Assembly (NCBI GenBank): GCA_030998015.1
Contig: JARWMV010000009.1
Coordinates: forward strand, 186,001 to 250,000
Direction: 5' to 3'
Length of the DNA stretch: 64,000 nt
Source: Ceratorhiza oryzae-sativae
Lineage: Eukaryota > Basidiomycota > Agaricomycetes > Cantharellales > Ceratobasidiaceae
In this document: positions 23,901 through 34,604 of the stretch, piece by piece
Position numbering within the stretch: the first letter of the stretch is position 1
How the letters are laid out: each line of letters opens with the position of its first letter
The notes under the pieces: generated by a model
What the model was told of the DNA's origin: nothing
Database searches by the model: none
The model's input: only the letters and a program-made list of their open reading frames with translations
Position numbers and translations under genes: made by a program

Positions 23901-24180
23901 TGAAACAGCACGGTGCGTTGGTTGAAGTTACCATTAGTTGGTGATATAACTTCGGGTTATAGGCACATTAGCAGCAGCGATCGAACAGAGCATAGGATCG
24001 CATAGTCAACTCCATAGTAAGGCCATGATGGCGTTCTTAGCCGAGGAAGCACGGATACAATCACTGCAAGAGCAAATAACGAGACTCTGGGAGTTTATAT
24101 TGGCCATGTACCTGTGGAGGTATGGCGACACAGCGGGAGCACCGAGGAGCATGAATTTTTACGTTGAGGATATCGACTGA
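20936..24180 (+). CDS. ARM/HEAT-like helical repeat protein 2 (possibly degenerate)
   Basis: Many short exons on the plus strand encode helical repeats: 21003-21210 (MANVHTESLAVQEIIRSIIG), 22100-22206 (PKLLSLLEQEDIRINRPD), 22800-22962 (SVIKSLKSSSKEQLQAGLQL), 23010-23142 (EISKALVQPLQSSIPEIVEH), about 23230-23295 (LTLGVRNRKAILALAGTIKD), 23355-23478 (YRNRVQGWAIATLVHLMTSV) and a last exon ending at TGA 24178-24180 after WRYGDTAGAPRSMNFYVEDID. Repeats rich in Ala, Leu and Ile with conserved turns are typical of armadillo proteins. It directly follows the DUF2235 gene on the same strand; whether the two were once one polypeptide cannot be decided, because stops lie between them. Function unknown. 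The start is not certain and several exon borders were not resolved. Confidence 0.45.
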
Positions 24181-25150
24181 TGGGAATATGCTGTGTATCG
24201 ATGAATTTTCTTTTCGCCCCTCCCAATATGTATTTTTGAAGTGCTCGAGCTCTAATCCACCCCTTTGCTCCCCATGAAAAGTTACGAACCGATGTGTTGG
24301 AATAATATATATTTTTGATCTACAGAACTTGGATATATAACAAAGATACTCGGTCCTCCAGTGTCGGTCGAAATACCTTCGCATACCCCCTGATCACCGC
24401 CTGTGTGACCGTACAGCCTCCACAGGAAGCGGTAATATCATGTTATTCACCGTTATATTGCATACGAGGTTCATCGAGTCAGCAACAACCCGACTGTGCG
24501 GAAACTTGTGTTGAATCCCATGCGAGATACACCCATAAAATGGTTAGATGACCATTTATTTAAGTGTGTATCTGTAGAGCCAGAATGGACCCAGTATACG
24601 CACAGTCGTTCCAACAGGTCGTAGAACTGCACGATTTACGCGAAAGTAGGATGTTCTGGTATACTCGAGACATGCAATTTTGGATTCTACACGATGAAAG
24701 AGATGAAACCCACACGTGACACTGACATTACATAATGATGGAAGCGCCGTCGATGACGTCGCGTGACTAGGAAGCATGACGCATTGGGCAGTGGCCATGG
24801 TCCCGCCTCGTGCGCCGAAAGTTATAAATGCACATGCCGGCCGCATCCGGTTATATCGCCACTCTTGGTGCGCTTGGCCTGTTCGACGACCACCGCGCGT
24901 AGTTTGGCAGCGACGAGCCCATTCGACACGCCTCGGCCAATAGTTGCGGATCCCACGCCTGCGCGCGTGCCCAGGGTGTCATCGCCGTGTGAGAGCCGCA
25001 CGGTCCCTGTACATCTGGTTCAAACGTGGCGACGACAGGAACTGCGCTCGGCTTGGTTCCATCTTGGTCGTTCTCGGGTTCTGCTGCTGGGGCTTGATCC
25101 TCTAGAGCCATACACGACGTCTGTCGACCGGCCGCCTAGATTTTGGTGCG
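24181..25150. promoter_or_regulatory. upstream region of mucin-like gene, with possible TATA box
   Basis: No convincing gene. A TATAAA at 24823-24828 could serve a transcript leading to the ATG at 25151, with a leader of roughly 300 nt. Short frames on both strands here look like shadows in GC-rich DNA. Confidence 0.3.
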
Positions 25151-27018
25151 ATGGCTACAACGTCCGCTACAGCACCACCTACATCAGCTACAGATATACC
25201 ATCATCGCCCCTTCCTTCCGCTATATCACCCCAGACGACACAAATTATCCCTGGAACAACAGTCATCGGCACAGGCACTACTGGCGATGTCTGGTCATAT
25301 ACAATTCCCGACGTGACAAGCGTCATCCCGATCTCGGTTCCGACATCGGCCCCTCCAAACCCGCCAGCGAACACGCTGGTGCTCACGACTGTAGTGGTTG
25401 CTGGCACCACCGTGACGGGCGGTATTGAGACCGGCGTGCCATGGTCATACACAATACCTGACGCAACATTTCTTTCTTCCGTCATTGTGCCCGTCACGTT
25501 GGCGCCAACATCGAGCCAGCCGTCCCAGCCTGTCTCATCTGCAGCCCCATCCTCTGAATCTCTCGCTACGCCGGGTTCGTCGATTGCCACCTCTGGAAGC
25601 CTCACCTCCATAGCCTCCGATCTGACGCGGTCACAATCATTCTCGTCATCGACACCGTCATCAACACTTGTCGCCCCAACACCAACTCGTGCAGCTCAGA
25701 AGAGCAACGCCGCGCTTTCTGGTGGCATCGTCGGCGGTGTTCTGGGCATACTTCTTTTATGCATCTTCGCTGCGGCACTGTGTCTTTGTCTCCGGCTCAG
25801 AAGGCGCCGACGTGCTGCCGGAACCGATTGGAACAAGCCAGCAGAAAAGGGCGTGGGTGTTATTTGGGGAAAGGGATGGGGTCGGAATAAGAAAGATCGT
25901 AGGGCGTGGGGGAATGTTCGACCTCCCATGGCTGGCGGTGACAGTGGAGGAAGCTCAGGCTTGGGATCCAGAACGAGGCTTAACGCGGACCTAGAGGCGC
26001 AAGAGACGTCTGAGAAGCCGCGGCCTGGAGGTGAGCCTCTGTTCAACTCGTGTGAAATTTTTTAATGGATGGGCCGTTAGCCCGACCGAGAATCAAATAC
26101 CCATATCCCACCCCCATTCCGGACGCCCCGGAATCGCACAACGACCCAGCATCTCCAGACGACGCATACCCGGCTGATTCATCGCAATACCCACAAGCTA
26201 ATTCGAATCCTAATGACGCACGCTCTACTTCACCCAATCCAACACCACCTCGCCCCATCCCCCCGCCAACTCGGCACGTTTACGCACCCCCACCTCCACC
26301 CCCACGAGAACCCCAACGACAACCTGCGCCCGTCCCGGATTTGTATCGATCAACATCCCCACCTCGTTTATACCAGGCCTCGCACATCAATCGTCCAACT
26401 TCCCCACACGGCAGCAGTCTAACTTCATCAACGCTCCGATCACAGGGACCGAAGCGCTTAGCAAAACAGCGCGCGAACCCAAGCGCGTCGGCGTTTCTCC
26501 GACACATGGTCCCCGCCCGAGGAGCGAGCCTCCATCGATCCAGATCGAGAGCCAAAGCCGGGTCCACTCCGCCCTTGAGCGACTCGGAATCGACGGCCCG
26601 GCCGGGCATCTCCACGCTCCCCTCGTTTATCCGCGAACGCCAGTTTTCGCCCGGCCGGGACGGGCTCAAGTCGTCGAGCGAGAGCGCGCTGTTCTCGCCG
26701 CGGTCGACTCCTCGGCCTTTGTCTCCGACGCTCTCGCATCCTCACCTTGCTCATGCTCGGTATCCGAATTATGCCATGTCGAGGGATGGATACCTTTCGC
26801 CGCCTTCGTCGTTTCCTCGAGACCGGTCGAGTCAGTTGACGAGTACGACGCGGAGCGGTGGGACTGGCTGGAGTGGTGCTACGGGGCGGAGTGGAGATTC
26901 GAGGGTCACGGGCAGGAGTACGGATTCGAGAGTCACTGGGCGGAGCGCGAGAACCGGAAGCAGTCTCGGGCGGGTTGTCGAGGAAAGGAGAGGGTGGGAG
27001 GAAGACACTAGAGGATGA
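25151..27018 (+). CDS. mucin-like single-pass membrane protein with long Pro/Ser-rich tail
   Basis: Two exons (25151-26030 and 26081-27018) joined by a 50-nt GTGAGC..TTAG intron give about 605 aa. Residues 1-190 are very rich in Ser, Thr, Pro and Val and hold two copies of a WSYTIPD module, so they are probably an O-glycosylated extracellular part. A strong membrane segment follows (GGIVGGVLGILLLCIFAAAL), then LRLRRRRR, a positive-inside stop-transfer. The remaining ~370 aa are proline/serine-rich with SRSR and repeated SRVTGRS units near the end. No signal peptide precedes the Ser/Thr region from this ATG; an in-frame TAG at 25103 prevents simple extension, so a 5' exon may be missing. Such proteins are widespread in Agaricomycetes and resemble cell-wall sensors in layout, but the role is inference. 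Confidence 0.7.
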
Positions 27019-27265
27019 GTGTTAGAGTATCCAATCAAGTCGATTGCCGAGCGGGATGGGTCAGATTATTAATGGGTTTATTCCATATGCTATCACTTAC
27101 GTCACGACCCCTTGAACTTTTTTTTGTTTTTCTCTGGCATACATGAAACGCTTGCACTTGTACATTTATCTTGGCAACCAATTCACGATGTAGAGCGTAC
27201 CACAAATCCAAGGCCTTGACAACTTTGTTAGGAAAGTCAATTCAGCAGACTAGAAATTTCGAAGT
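27019..27265. other. short intergenic region
   Basis: 3' side of the mucin-like gene. Nothing recognisable. Confidence 0.4.
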
Positions 27266-28003
27266 ATGAGCCGATCGAAGGCTGTGAGCGGCTTCTCGCA
27301 GACCCTCAGCATTACCGCCGAGGGTGAAATGGACGCGAGCGGGTACCTGTCGTTCCCTGCCAAATCCCTACCAGTCACGCAAATACTAGAGGGTCAGGAA
27401 TCCACATGGGACAAGTGGAACTTTTGGTGTACTTTGCGTCAACTCAAGACTACCGACGGGCTGTTATGGCAGACCTGCACAAGCGCGGAATCAGCCAACA
27501 GCGGTGTCAATGCATATGCGATTTTGCTTGGTTGCTTTTTTGCGTGTCACCCCATTATGAATCCGTTCTTCGACTATGATAACATCTGAGGTTTTGTCGT
27601 TGCAAAACACGGGCCGGAAAAGCATCATGTAACTTCATATTTGATGCTTACCATTACCGGCAAGGAATGGGTGGAGCACAAATTTTCAGTTGGGGGTCCC
27701 GACAAACTCGACTCGATCTATCCTTACGAACCGTTGACTCAAGTGGATGCAAAGAGCATCATTATATTGCCTAGCTCTGACCAGAGCAGTGCGTTTGCGG
27801 GCATCGATAGTGCGCATATAGCCGAACTTTCAAAGGCTGCCAAGTTGAACAAGAATCGAGAGACCTGTGGCACGGCCACTTGCGGTGTATATTCCGAGGA
27901 CGTATCTTCGAGTCTATTTTTGAAGGACTTTTTCCACAATGTTTTACCAAAGAAACTGCAGGCCGATGATAGCCGTCGATTGATGACTGGGCACATTGTT
28001 TAG
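27266..28003 (+). pseudogene. C-terminal remnant of a HET-domain gene (HET copy 1)
   Basis: The frame reads GEMDASGYLSF, then AYAILLGCFFACHPIMNP and FDYDNI, a TGA at 27587-27589, then GFVVAKHGPEKHH and FSVGGPDKLDSIYP. These match, in order, the C-terminal half of the intact HET gene at 32244-34396 (DDTGYLTL, YAILLGCFFLYDPSFTP, YENDNIRGLIV, FCIGGPEGLD). The HET domain itself is missing. The in-frame TGA and the absence of the N-terminal half make this a dead fragment lying before glyoxal oxidase 1. Confidence 0.75.
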
Positions 28004-28587
28004 GATAGGATAATTTGTAAAGCCCGAAACATTGGTGCTGCTGATATCTCCGAATGAATGCTGGAATGTAAACATTACCACCATTATCTCGAGCTCAAAC
28101 CAGCATTGCTAAGCGTGGGTCATAACCAACAGTTTGCGGGACATGTCCAAGAGCTTCCGATGGCCGCAGTGGTCGAGTAACCAGTATTTTTGTCTAAGGG
28201 GACGAATTTGGCGCTCACAAATGACACTAGATATTTAATTGAAATTCTCGGGCATACATAGCCTTCAAATGGATTGTAGCGACAAGAAGACTGGAGGCGG
28301 GATCGACTTCCGACCACGGATGGGCATCGAGTGCCTACGCAATCAGGGTCCATCGCCGTGGACCGGCGGGCCATGCCGGCTTGGCTTGCTTCGCACCATC
28401 TCGTCCCGGGGTCGATCTACAAACATAGGACACGCATGTACGATTCATAAAAGCCAACATTCGACATGCGGTTTCCTCGCCCTCGACTGGCTGGACACCT
28501 CGAGCTTGCTTGGAGTCTGGAACGTGCCCGGCTCGATTCTGTGTAGACTTGGACTCGTCCATCTCGCTCTGTCTTGACTGCTATTCT
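28004..28587. other. intergenic region before glyoxal oxidase 1
   Basis: No supported gene. The minus-strand frame 28417-28782 overlaps the glyoxal oxidase start and is a shadow. It should contain the promoter; no clear TATA box was seen. Confidence 0.4.
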
Positions 28588-31075
28588 ATGGTCGATATGT
28601 GTGCCTCGTCGAGGAGGAGTCATGCCAAAGTGTTTGCTATAGTGTCGGTTTTCATCGGTTCTGCTGCTGCCGGCCCAACTGTCCTTCCGACACCTGGTCA
28701 ACCCACGAAATCTGGTACACCCGGCACATTCGAGATTGTCGGCGACAGCGGGGTCTCGGCAATGCAGCTTTTTCTGGGTCAAGGCAATCGCGTATATTTT
28801 GTGGACAAGGTCGAGAACAACCCTCCCAAGGTACGACTTGACAGTTTTTTTTCGCCACGCAAAGGCTCATACATGCTACTTTAAGGTCGGAAATCCCTTA
28901 CATCCAGCATGGGCAACCGAGTACGATCTTGAGACCAACACCTACCGACCCATGGACGTCGTCACCAACTCCTTTTGCGCGGGCGGCGGAGTACTGGGCA
29001 ATGGCACGTGGTTAAATGTCGGCGGGAATCAAGGTCTGTCTCCCTCGCCAATCAATCGACAGAGATGGCTCAATTTCTTGGCAGCCGTCACGTGGGGCGG
29101 GGCTACCGCATCCAGCCAAGACGGAAAGCCTGGACCGTATCACAACGTGGATGGCGGAAAAGCGTAAGCCGCCGATGAATCGTACGACGCGTAGCCTTTG
29201 TCTAATGGTTCGACGACAGAATTCGGTTGTTGAATCCTTGTGAGGACAAGAGATGCAAGTGGTGGGATGCAACCATGCCTACTCGCCGATGGTATCCTAC
29301 ATTGGAGACCATCGACGATGGAAGTCTGATCATCATCGGGGGTAACCAGTGGGGAGGCTTCGTCAATAGTCGGGGTCAGGTGTGTGTATCTTCAATATTC
29401 GTCTGCTCAGCTTCTGAACATGGCCGCTCTCAGAACAACCCGACATACGAGTTTTTTCCCCCGCGTGGTGATCCCATCGGCTTGCACATCCTGACAACAA
29501 CCCTGCCGGCAAACCTGTACCCGCTCGTGTGGATGTTGCCGAGTGGTAACTTGTTTATTCAAACAAATTGGAAGACAGAGGTGTTTGACTACCACGGGAA
29601 TGTCGAGTACGAGCTGGACGATATTCCTCATGCGTAAGACATTTTAGCCCCAGAGTTGGTCATCCTATTCATGAACGTTGAATAGGGTGAGAACCTATCC
29701 CGCGAGTGGAGGCAGTGTTATGCTCCCATTGACTCCTGCGAATAACTGGACCGCAACATTGATGTGGGCATCAAATGCAGAAGTTCCCGAATTCACGTGC
29801 TGATGATTCGATAGGTTCTGTGGTGGATCCGACCTCCAGCCAGATCAATGGACTGAAGACTGGGCCATTGCGGCTTATCCTGCTGACTCCACCTGTGTTA
29901 AGATGTCCCCGGATACTTATGCCAAGTGGGAGAATGATGATTCGCTGCCTGAAGGACGGTATGTGGTACAAACGGCATATAATACCGCGGAATAATTGAT
30001 TGCGGTGAAACTAGGACTCTTGGCAGTATGATTATTCTACCCGACTCCCAAATTCTAATGCTCAATGGGTATGGCCACAACATCGCTTCCTTTTGCTATA
30101 AGAATCTTGAACTATCACGACAGAGCCAACCTCGGCGTTGCCGGCTATGGAAACGTTTCTTGGGCGATCGGCCAATCCTACGCTGACCAGCCTATCTACA
30201 AACCACTCATCTACAATCCTTCCGCACCCGCCGGATCCCGTTGGTCGCGCAAAGGTTTGAGCGATAGCTCAGTCGCTCGGATGTACCATTCGAGTGCAAC
30301 ACTCCTACCCGACGGCTCAGTTCTTGTCGCCGGATCGAATCCGAACGTGGACTACAACGTTGGAAAGGGAATCAAATATCCTACCGAGTGAGTTGGTCAT
30401 CTCGTAGAACCGCCTGTTTTTAAAACGAATGTTTTTTCAGATACCGTGTTGAAAGGTTCTATCCAATGTATTATTCGCAGCGCCGCCCAGAGCCTAGCGG
30501 ATTATTGAGCCAGTTAGGTTATGGTGGAACATACTTTAATGTTACCCTCTCCTCGAGCGACCTCAGCGGGAACTCTTCGATGATATCCACCGCCAAGGTC
30601 GTAATTATCCGCCCAGGATTCTCAACTCATGCGCTGGTGAGTATTCATGCGCATACATATAGCACTCACTGAAATTTATACCGATTTGGCATGGCAGAAC
30701 ATGGGGCAACGGTATCTGGAACTGGAATCGACATATACTGGCAACCAAGACAACTCGGGCACACTCCACGTTTCACAACTTCCACCCAACCCGGCTACCT
30801 TTCCACCCGGCCCAGCGCTCATCTTTGTCGTCCTCGATGGGATTCCATCTGTGGGCCAGCAAATCATGGTTGGATCTGGTAAAATCGAGAAGCAAAAGAC
30901 TGCGAGCGTGCAACCTTTGCCTGAGAGTCGGATCGTGAGCCCGCCGGGTAGTTCGTCGGGAAGTGGCGGGAGTACGGCGGGGAATAATAATGCAGCGACT
31001 GGTCGGGTTAGATTGGGTTGGGGTTTGTGGTATGGACTGACGATTTCATTGGGACTTTTTGGATATTTCATGTGA
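28588..31075 (+). CDS. glyoxal oxidase-like copper radical oxidase (copy 1)
   Basis: Begins MVDMCASSRRSHAKVF with a signal-peptide-like hydrophobic stretch ending GSAAA. Early exons are 28588-28830, 28886-29033, 29085-29163, 29220-29379 and 29434-29633; a late intron lies at 30637-30697. The order is the glyoxal oxidase N-terminal propeller (NSFCAGGG, VTWGGATASSQDG, NPCEDKRCKWW, RRWYPTLETIDDG, FCGGSDLQPDQW) and the DUF1929 C-terminal domain (ARMYHSSATLLPDGSVLVAG, FSTHAL, GTLHVSQLPPNP). The Cys of FCAGG, Tyr of RWYPT, the YH pair of RMYHSS and the His of STHAL fit the known Cys-Tyr radical and copper site. Such enzymes oxidise small aldehydes and release H2O2 for peroxidases. A Ser/Gly-rich end plus hydrophobic tail suggests a GPI anchor. 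No clean splice joins the exons around 29780-29815, so a small defect is possible. Confidence 0.8.
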
Positions 31076-31336
31076 TGTTAATGTATTAGGGGATGATTGA
31101 CTAGACTCGATCGCACCAGGACTACAGTATATAATGACATGCGTATGTTGTGTAAACGCCAGTATATGCGCAAGCGAAAATTAATCCCATGTATCGTGGT
31201 GGGTAAAGCGGGCTGATACGACCGAATTAGTAGATCCATTATGCTTAAGTATCGCATGTTTAAACGCTACTGGTCGTGCGCCAGGTTCTCGCTAGTCCAA
31301 CTTTGATTATAATCATCCCAACTCGGCTGAGATATG
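31076..31336. other. 3' flank of glyoxal oxidase 1
   Basis: No gene. About 31080-31240 is similar to 35690-35820 downstream of the truncated glyoxal oxidase copy, so the duplication included the 3' flank. Confidence 0.5.
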
Positions 31337-31341
31337 AACAA

Positions 31342-31520
31342 TGTTGAATCTACAATCATATGCGTGTATGTATGCGCATATTTGTGTTTGTTACCTATCC
31401 CCACTCTGATATCATGCGAGAGTTCGCGGGAACCCCCTCTCTCCTTCCTTAGTTCTCTACCTTCGTAGTTGAGCTAAGTACGATTTGTATCTTAACCACC
31501 AGAAACCTCCCTACGTGAGA
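31342..31520 (+). mobile_element. solo LTR of the Copia family (short variant)
   Basis: 179 bp starting TGTTGAAT and ending CGTGAGA, with the same order of blocks as the LTRs at 49496 and 54170 but lacking about 55 bp in the middle (GAGCTAAG is followed at once by TACGATTTG). It is flanked by AACAA at 31337-31341 and 31521-31525. No internal retrotransposon sequence is attached, so it arose by LTR-LTR recombination. Confidence 0.9.
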
Positions 31521-31525
31521 AACAA

Positions 31526-32243
31526 TTGCCACCCTCTTGTATCCTTGAATTTGATCACCCCCGACATTGCCAGGTCGCCCAATTGAATCCCTTTCCACCT
31601 CTTCGCCGACTGCCTCTCCACTTGTGATTTTGAGTGCTACCCCCCCCCCCGTCGTGCCCCTATTCGAGCCCCCTGTTGCGTTGTCCTTTGATCTGTCGGG
31701 ATTCTTTTGGTGCTCTATCCTGGTGAAGTTCGTTATCTGCCTCCTTGACTCAGTTACTTTTCTATTCTCGCCTTGCCATCCTTGCTCGCTTCGCCCGTGT
31801 CGATGTTCTAGATTGTACCCTGAGTTTCTTCACATTGTTTTTGCCTTCGTTTCCGCGCTTCCAATTCTTCTTCTCTCTCATGCTGGTTCATTTTTTCTAT
31901 TTGTACGCTTGATCGCGCGGGTTGCACCTGCCTATCCTCTGGCTTTGCTGATACAATGCATCAGATATGCGCCGCTTCACGGTGCGGTTCTGCTCGACAA
32001 TGAAAAAGAACTATATGCGTGCTATCGCACTCATGCAACGGGCTAATCTGTCAGCCAGTACGGCTGCTGACAGTTTGACCACGTGGAGTGCCTGGTCCGC
32101 GACGATACCCGACCTCAATGTCAACTCCCGTTCAATTGTCCGTCATCCGCCAATGACAGTATACGTACATTAGACGCCGTGCTCGTTTTAAAACTGGGTG
32201 CGTATCCCCCGATTCTCAACAACTCTCCAAGTTTTCAGACCCA
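31526..32243. other. pyrimidine-rich leader/upstream region of HET copy 2
   Basis: C/T-rich, including a run of ten C near 31641. A 159-codon frame (31567-32046) encodes a hydrophobic low-complexity product and is probably chance within pyrimidine-rich DNA. Promoter and 5' leader of the HET gene are expected here. Confidence 0.4.
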
Positions 32244-34396
32244 ATGGGCGAACTCATCAACACTTTGCAGGTCTGTGGCCCTATTCTTTCTATAAATGTG
32301 CCTCGACTGATACATAGTCATGTTTAAAACAGTGCGAGCAGTCGAAGACCTATGATGTAGCCAACCTATTTGATCTAGCGCGCAGTAAAAAACGTCTAGA
32401 TATCGGCCCCCAAGCTACAGGCCAGCGGTACCGCTTCGTGGAATGTGGACCTGTCCTTCAAAACGGTACTCTGCGTATCCACGAGTACACTGAAATGCCT
32501 ACCGAAAAGTACGTTGCGGTCTCACACGTATGGAGAGATTCCAGAGCGATTCCAGAGGATCTGGCCAATGTTTTCGAGGTCAAGGGCAAGTCCGTAAATC
32601 ATGAGGAAGCACCAGCCGGCGACAAGATCAGTATAGCGCTCGTCCAATATGCATGCCAAGCTGCGGTCCACCAAAAGATCAATCTTCTTTGGCTCGATCG
32701 CTTTTGTGTCGTTCAGGCGGATGATGCCGACTCCATGTGGCAGGTCTCACAGATGCACATGATTTATCGGAGGTGCGAATTCTGCATCATCTTCCCTGGT
32801 GGTCTGGCACAATTGTCTCCCTTGAATGAAGAGGCCCCCTGGATTCATCGCGGCTGGACTTTGCAAGAGGCAGTTGCGCCGCCCAAGTCTTACGTCGTGT
32901 TCTCGTGGACTGGTAGCGGGTCCTGGGCCAAGTCAAAGGCAGAGGCTCCTTCATCCGAGTACATAACCCCCGTCATCAAGGGGTGCTGCGCGATGGCTTC
33001 CTTGTTGTTCATTCTTGACTGCTGTTTTACCGGTTCACTTGTCCTGACTGATGACCAAGGCAAAGCGATCTCCGATCAATTCAACAAGCCAGTTACCATA
33101 CTTGGCGCTCGCCCACCGGATGGTGCCCCCAACTACCAGACTGCCAGGCCCTGCATCACAATGCTCGCGGCGGTGATATCTCAGCGCCTAAAAAGCAATG
33201 AAGAGCAGAGGAACGATGACCGAATCCAGCATTGCCTATGGAAATGCATGTTCATGCGGGTGACTTTTTATCGAAGAGACTTGGTATGCAGTGCGATGGG
33301 CCTCTTCAATGTCAAGCTTAATCCGAATGACTACCACGAAAATGAACTTCTGAGGCCTGTCATCGCACTCGCCCAGGGTATTCTTAAGAACGGCAAGGGC
33401 GCAACCTGGCTTGGCGCATCGTTCTGGGCTCCTCCGTGCCCCCAGCTTTCCAGTTTTCCAGAGTTCCCACGGTTTACCAAAGGTATTACTAGGCCAGCAA
33501 TTTGTATCGACGGCCAATATCGAGAGGTGTCGTCGCTTATGACGAACGAATATTTGGATTCGACATTTACGCCAACTCTCAAAGGAACAATGGATGACAC
33601 AGGTTACCTCACTCTGAGGGACTGTATTAGCGTCCCTGTCACTATGATTGGCCCTGAAACAAAGCTAGAGGTTACAGAGCCCCGCATCAGGGACACCAAG
33701 GATAAAATCTGGCAAGGGATCAAAGATGCCCACCTAGGTCCACAGAGTGAATCATACGCGATACTCCTGGGCTGTTTCTTCCTGTACGACCCCTCATTCA
33801 CCCCCAACTACGAAAACGATAATATCCGAGGATTGATAGTCACAGGGCATGGTCATGAAGATGGGAAATTCCACGTCCTTACCAATTTTATGCTTCCTTT
33901 CGCGTCCAGGACTTGGATTAGCAACTGGAGGAAAAGGGATTTTTGCATTGGCGGCCCCGAGGGATTGGATATGCGGCCTCCAGATGAAGAAGTCGAGGGG
34001 GTGGTTCCGTTCGAACCAGTGGCGGGCCCTACAGCAGACCACAGCACGATTATTACAAGTCCAGGTGCTGATCAGATCGCGCCACTTGAGCTAAATCAGG
34101 AATGCAACACACCCCGAAGTTTGTCATTGAACCTCACACACATGTCAAGGAGCGTCGGTCCTCGTTCTCACAGAACACTGTTCAATGGCTTAACCACACA
34201 GCGGTCCAGAAACGTCAACGGGCTCCTTCCAGGAACACCGGCAGGGCCATCTCATGTACGGTCTCCAGTGGTGCCAATCCGGAAGAGGTCAAATTTCAAA
34301 AATGCAGTCAATGGCCAGAATGTCGAAGAGGAAAAGTGGACGGCAGAGACTTTAGCTGACCTCAAGCAAATACTGGCTAGCATACCTGCAGTATGA
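32244..34396 (+). CDS. HET-domain (heterokaryon incompatibility) protein, intact copy
   Basis: Two exons: 32244-32270 (MGELINTLQ) and 32333-34396, about 696 aa. The start was chosen because the paralogue at 36610 has the same 9-codon first exon followed by GT and a similar second exon. The HET domain runs from about residue 65 to 215: YVAVSHVWRD, NLLWLDRFCVVQADD, WQVSQMHMIYRR, then the signature HRGWTLQEAVAPP. HET proteins control non-self recognition and cell death when incompatible hyphae fuse. The C-terminal half (about residues 380-560) is a lineage-specific module with ESYAILLGCFFLYDP and FCIGGPEGLD that also survives as the fragment at 27.3 kb. It is one of three HET copies within 12 kb and the only one with an unbroken frame. 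Confidence 0.85.
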
Positions 34397-34459
34397 TTTA
34401 TTTTTTCATGATTTTACATTTACTATCGAGATATTATACGTAGTATGTTGTAGATAGTT

Positions 34460-34604
34460 TGGATCATGCGATTGTGGATGAGCACATGGGAATGTTTGAG
34501 CCTGGGCGCGTCACGTCTGGCACATGACCTTGAGCTAAGTTACAAAAAGCAATATGTGGACGACCACAATCAGAGGCGCCCCACGACTTCCCCAAATAAA
34601 AATG
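34460..34604 (+). pseudogene. promoter/leader remnant of the sphingolipid methyltransferase gene, ending at its ATG
   Basis: This stretch aligns with the sequence just before the methyltransferase start at 39131 (shared blocks GAGCTAAGTTACAAAAAG / GAGCCAAGTTACAAAAAG, TGTGGACGAC and CCACGACT). The match stops at an ATG (34602-34604), where sequence from the middle of a glyoxal oxidase gene begins. It marks a rearrangement junction. Confidence 0.65.

Noticed and set aside
24763..25428. 221-aa plus-strand frame overlapping the mucin-like gene
   Set aside because: The frame starting at 25151 has the membrane segment and continues correctly through the intron; the longer frame has Tyr/Ser-rich noise only.
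31567..32046. 159-aa hydrophobic open frame
   Set aside because: Pyrimidine-rich DNA always encodes Leu, Ser, Phe and Pro; there is no domain or splice support, and the region is better explained as leader of the HET gene.
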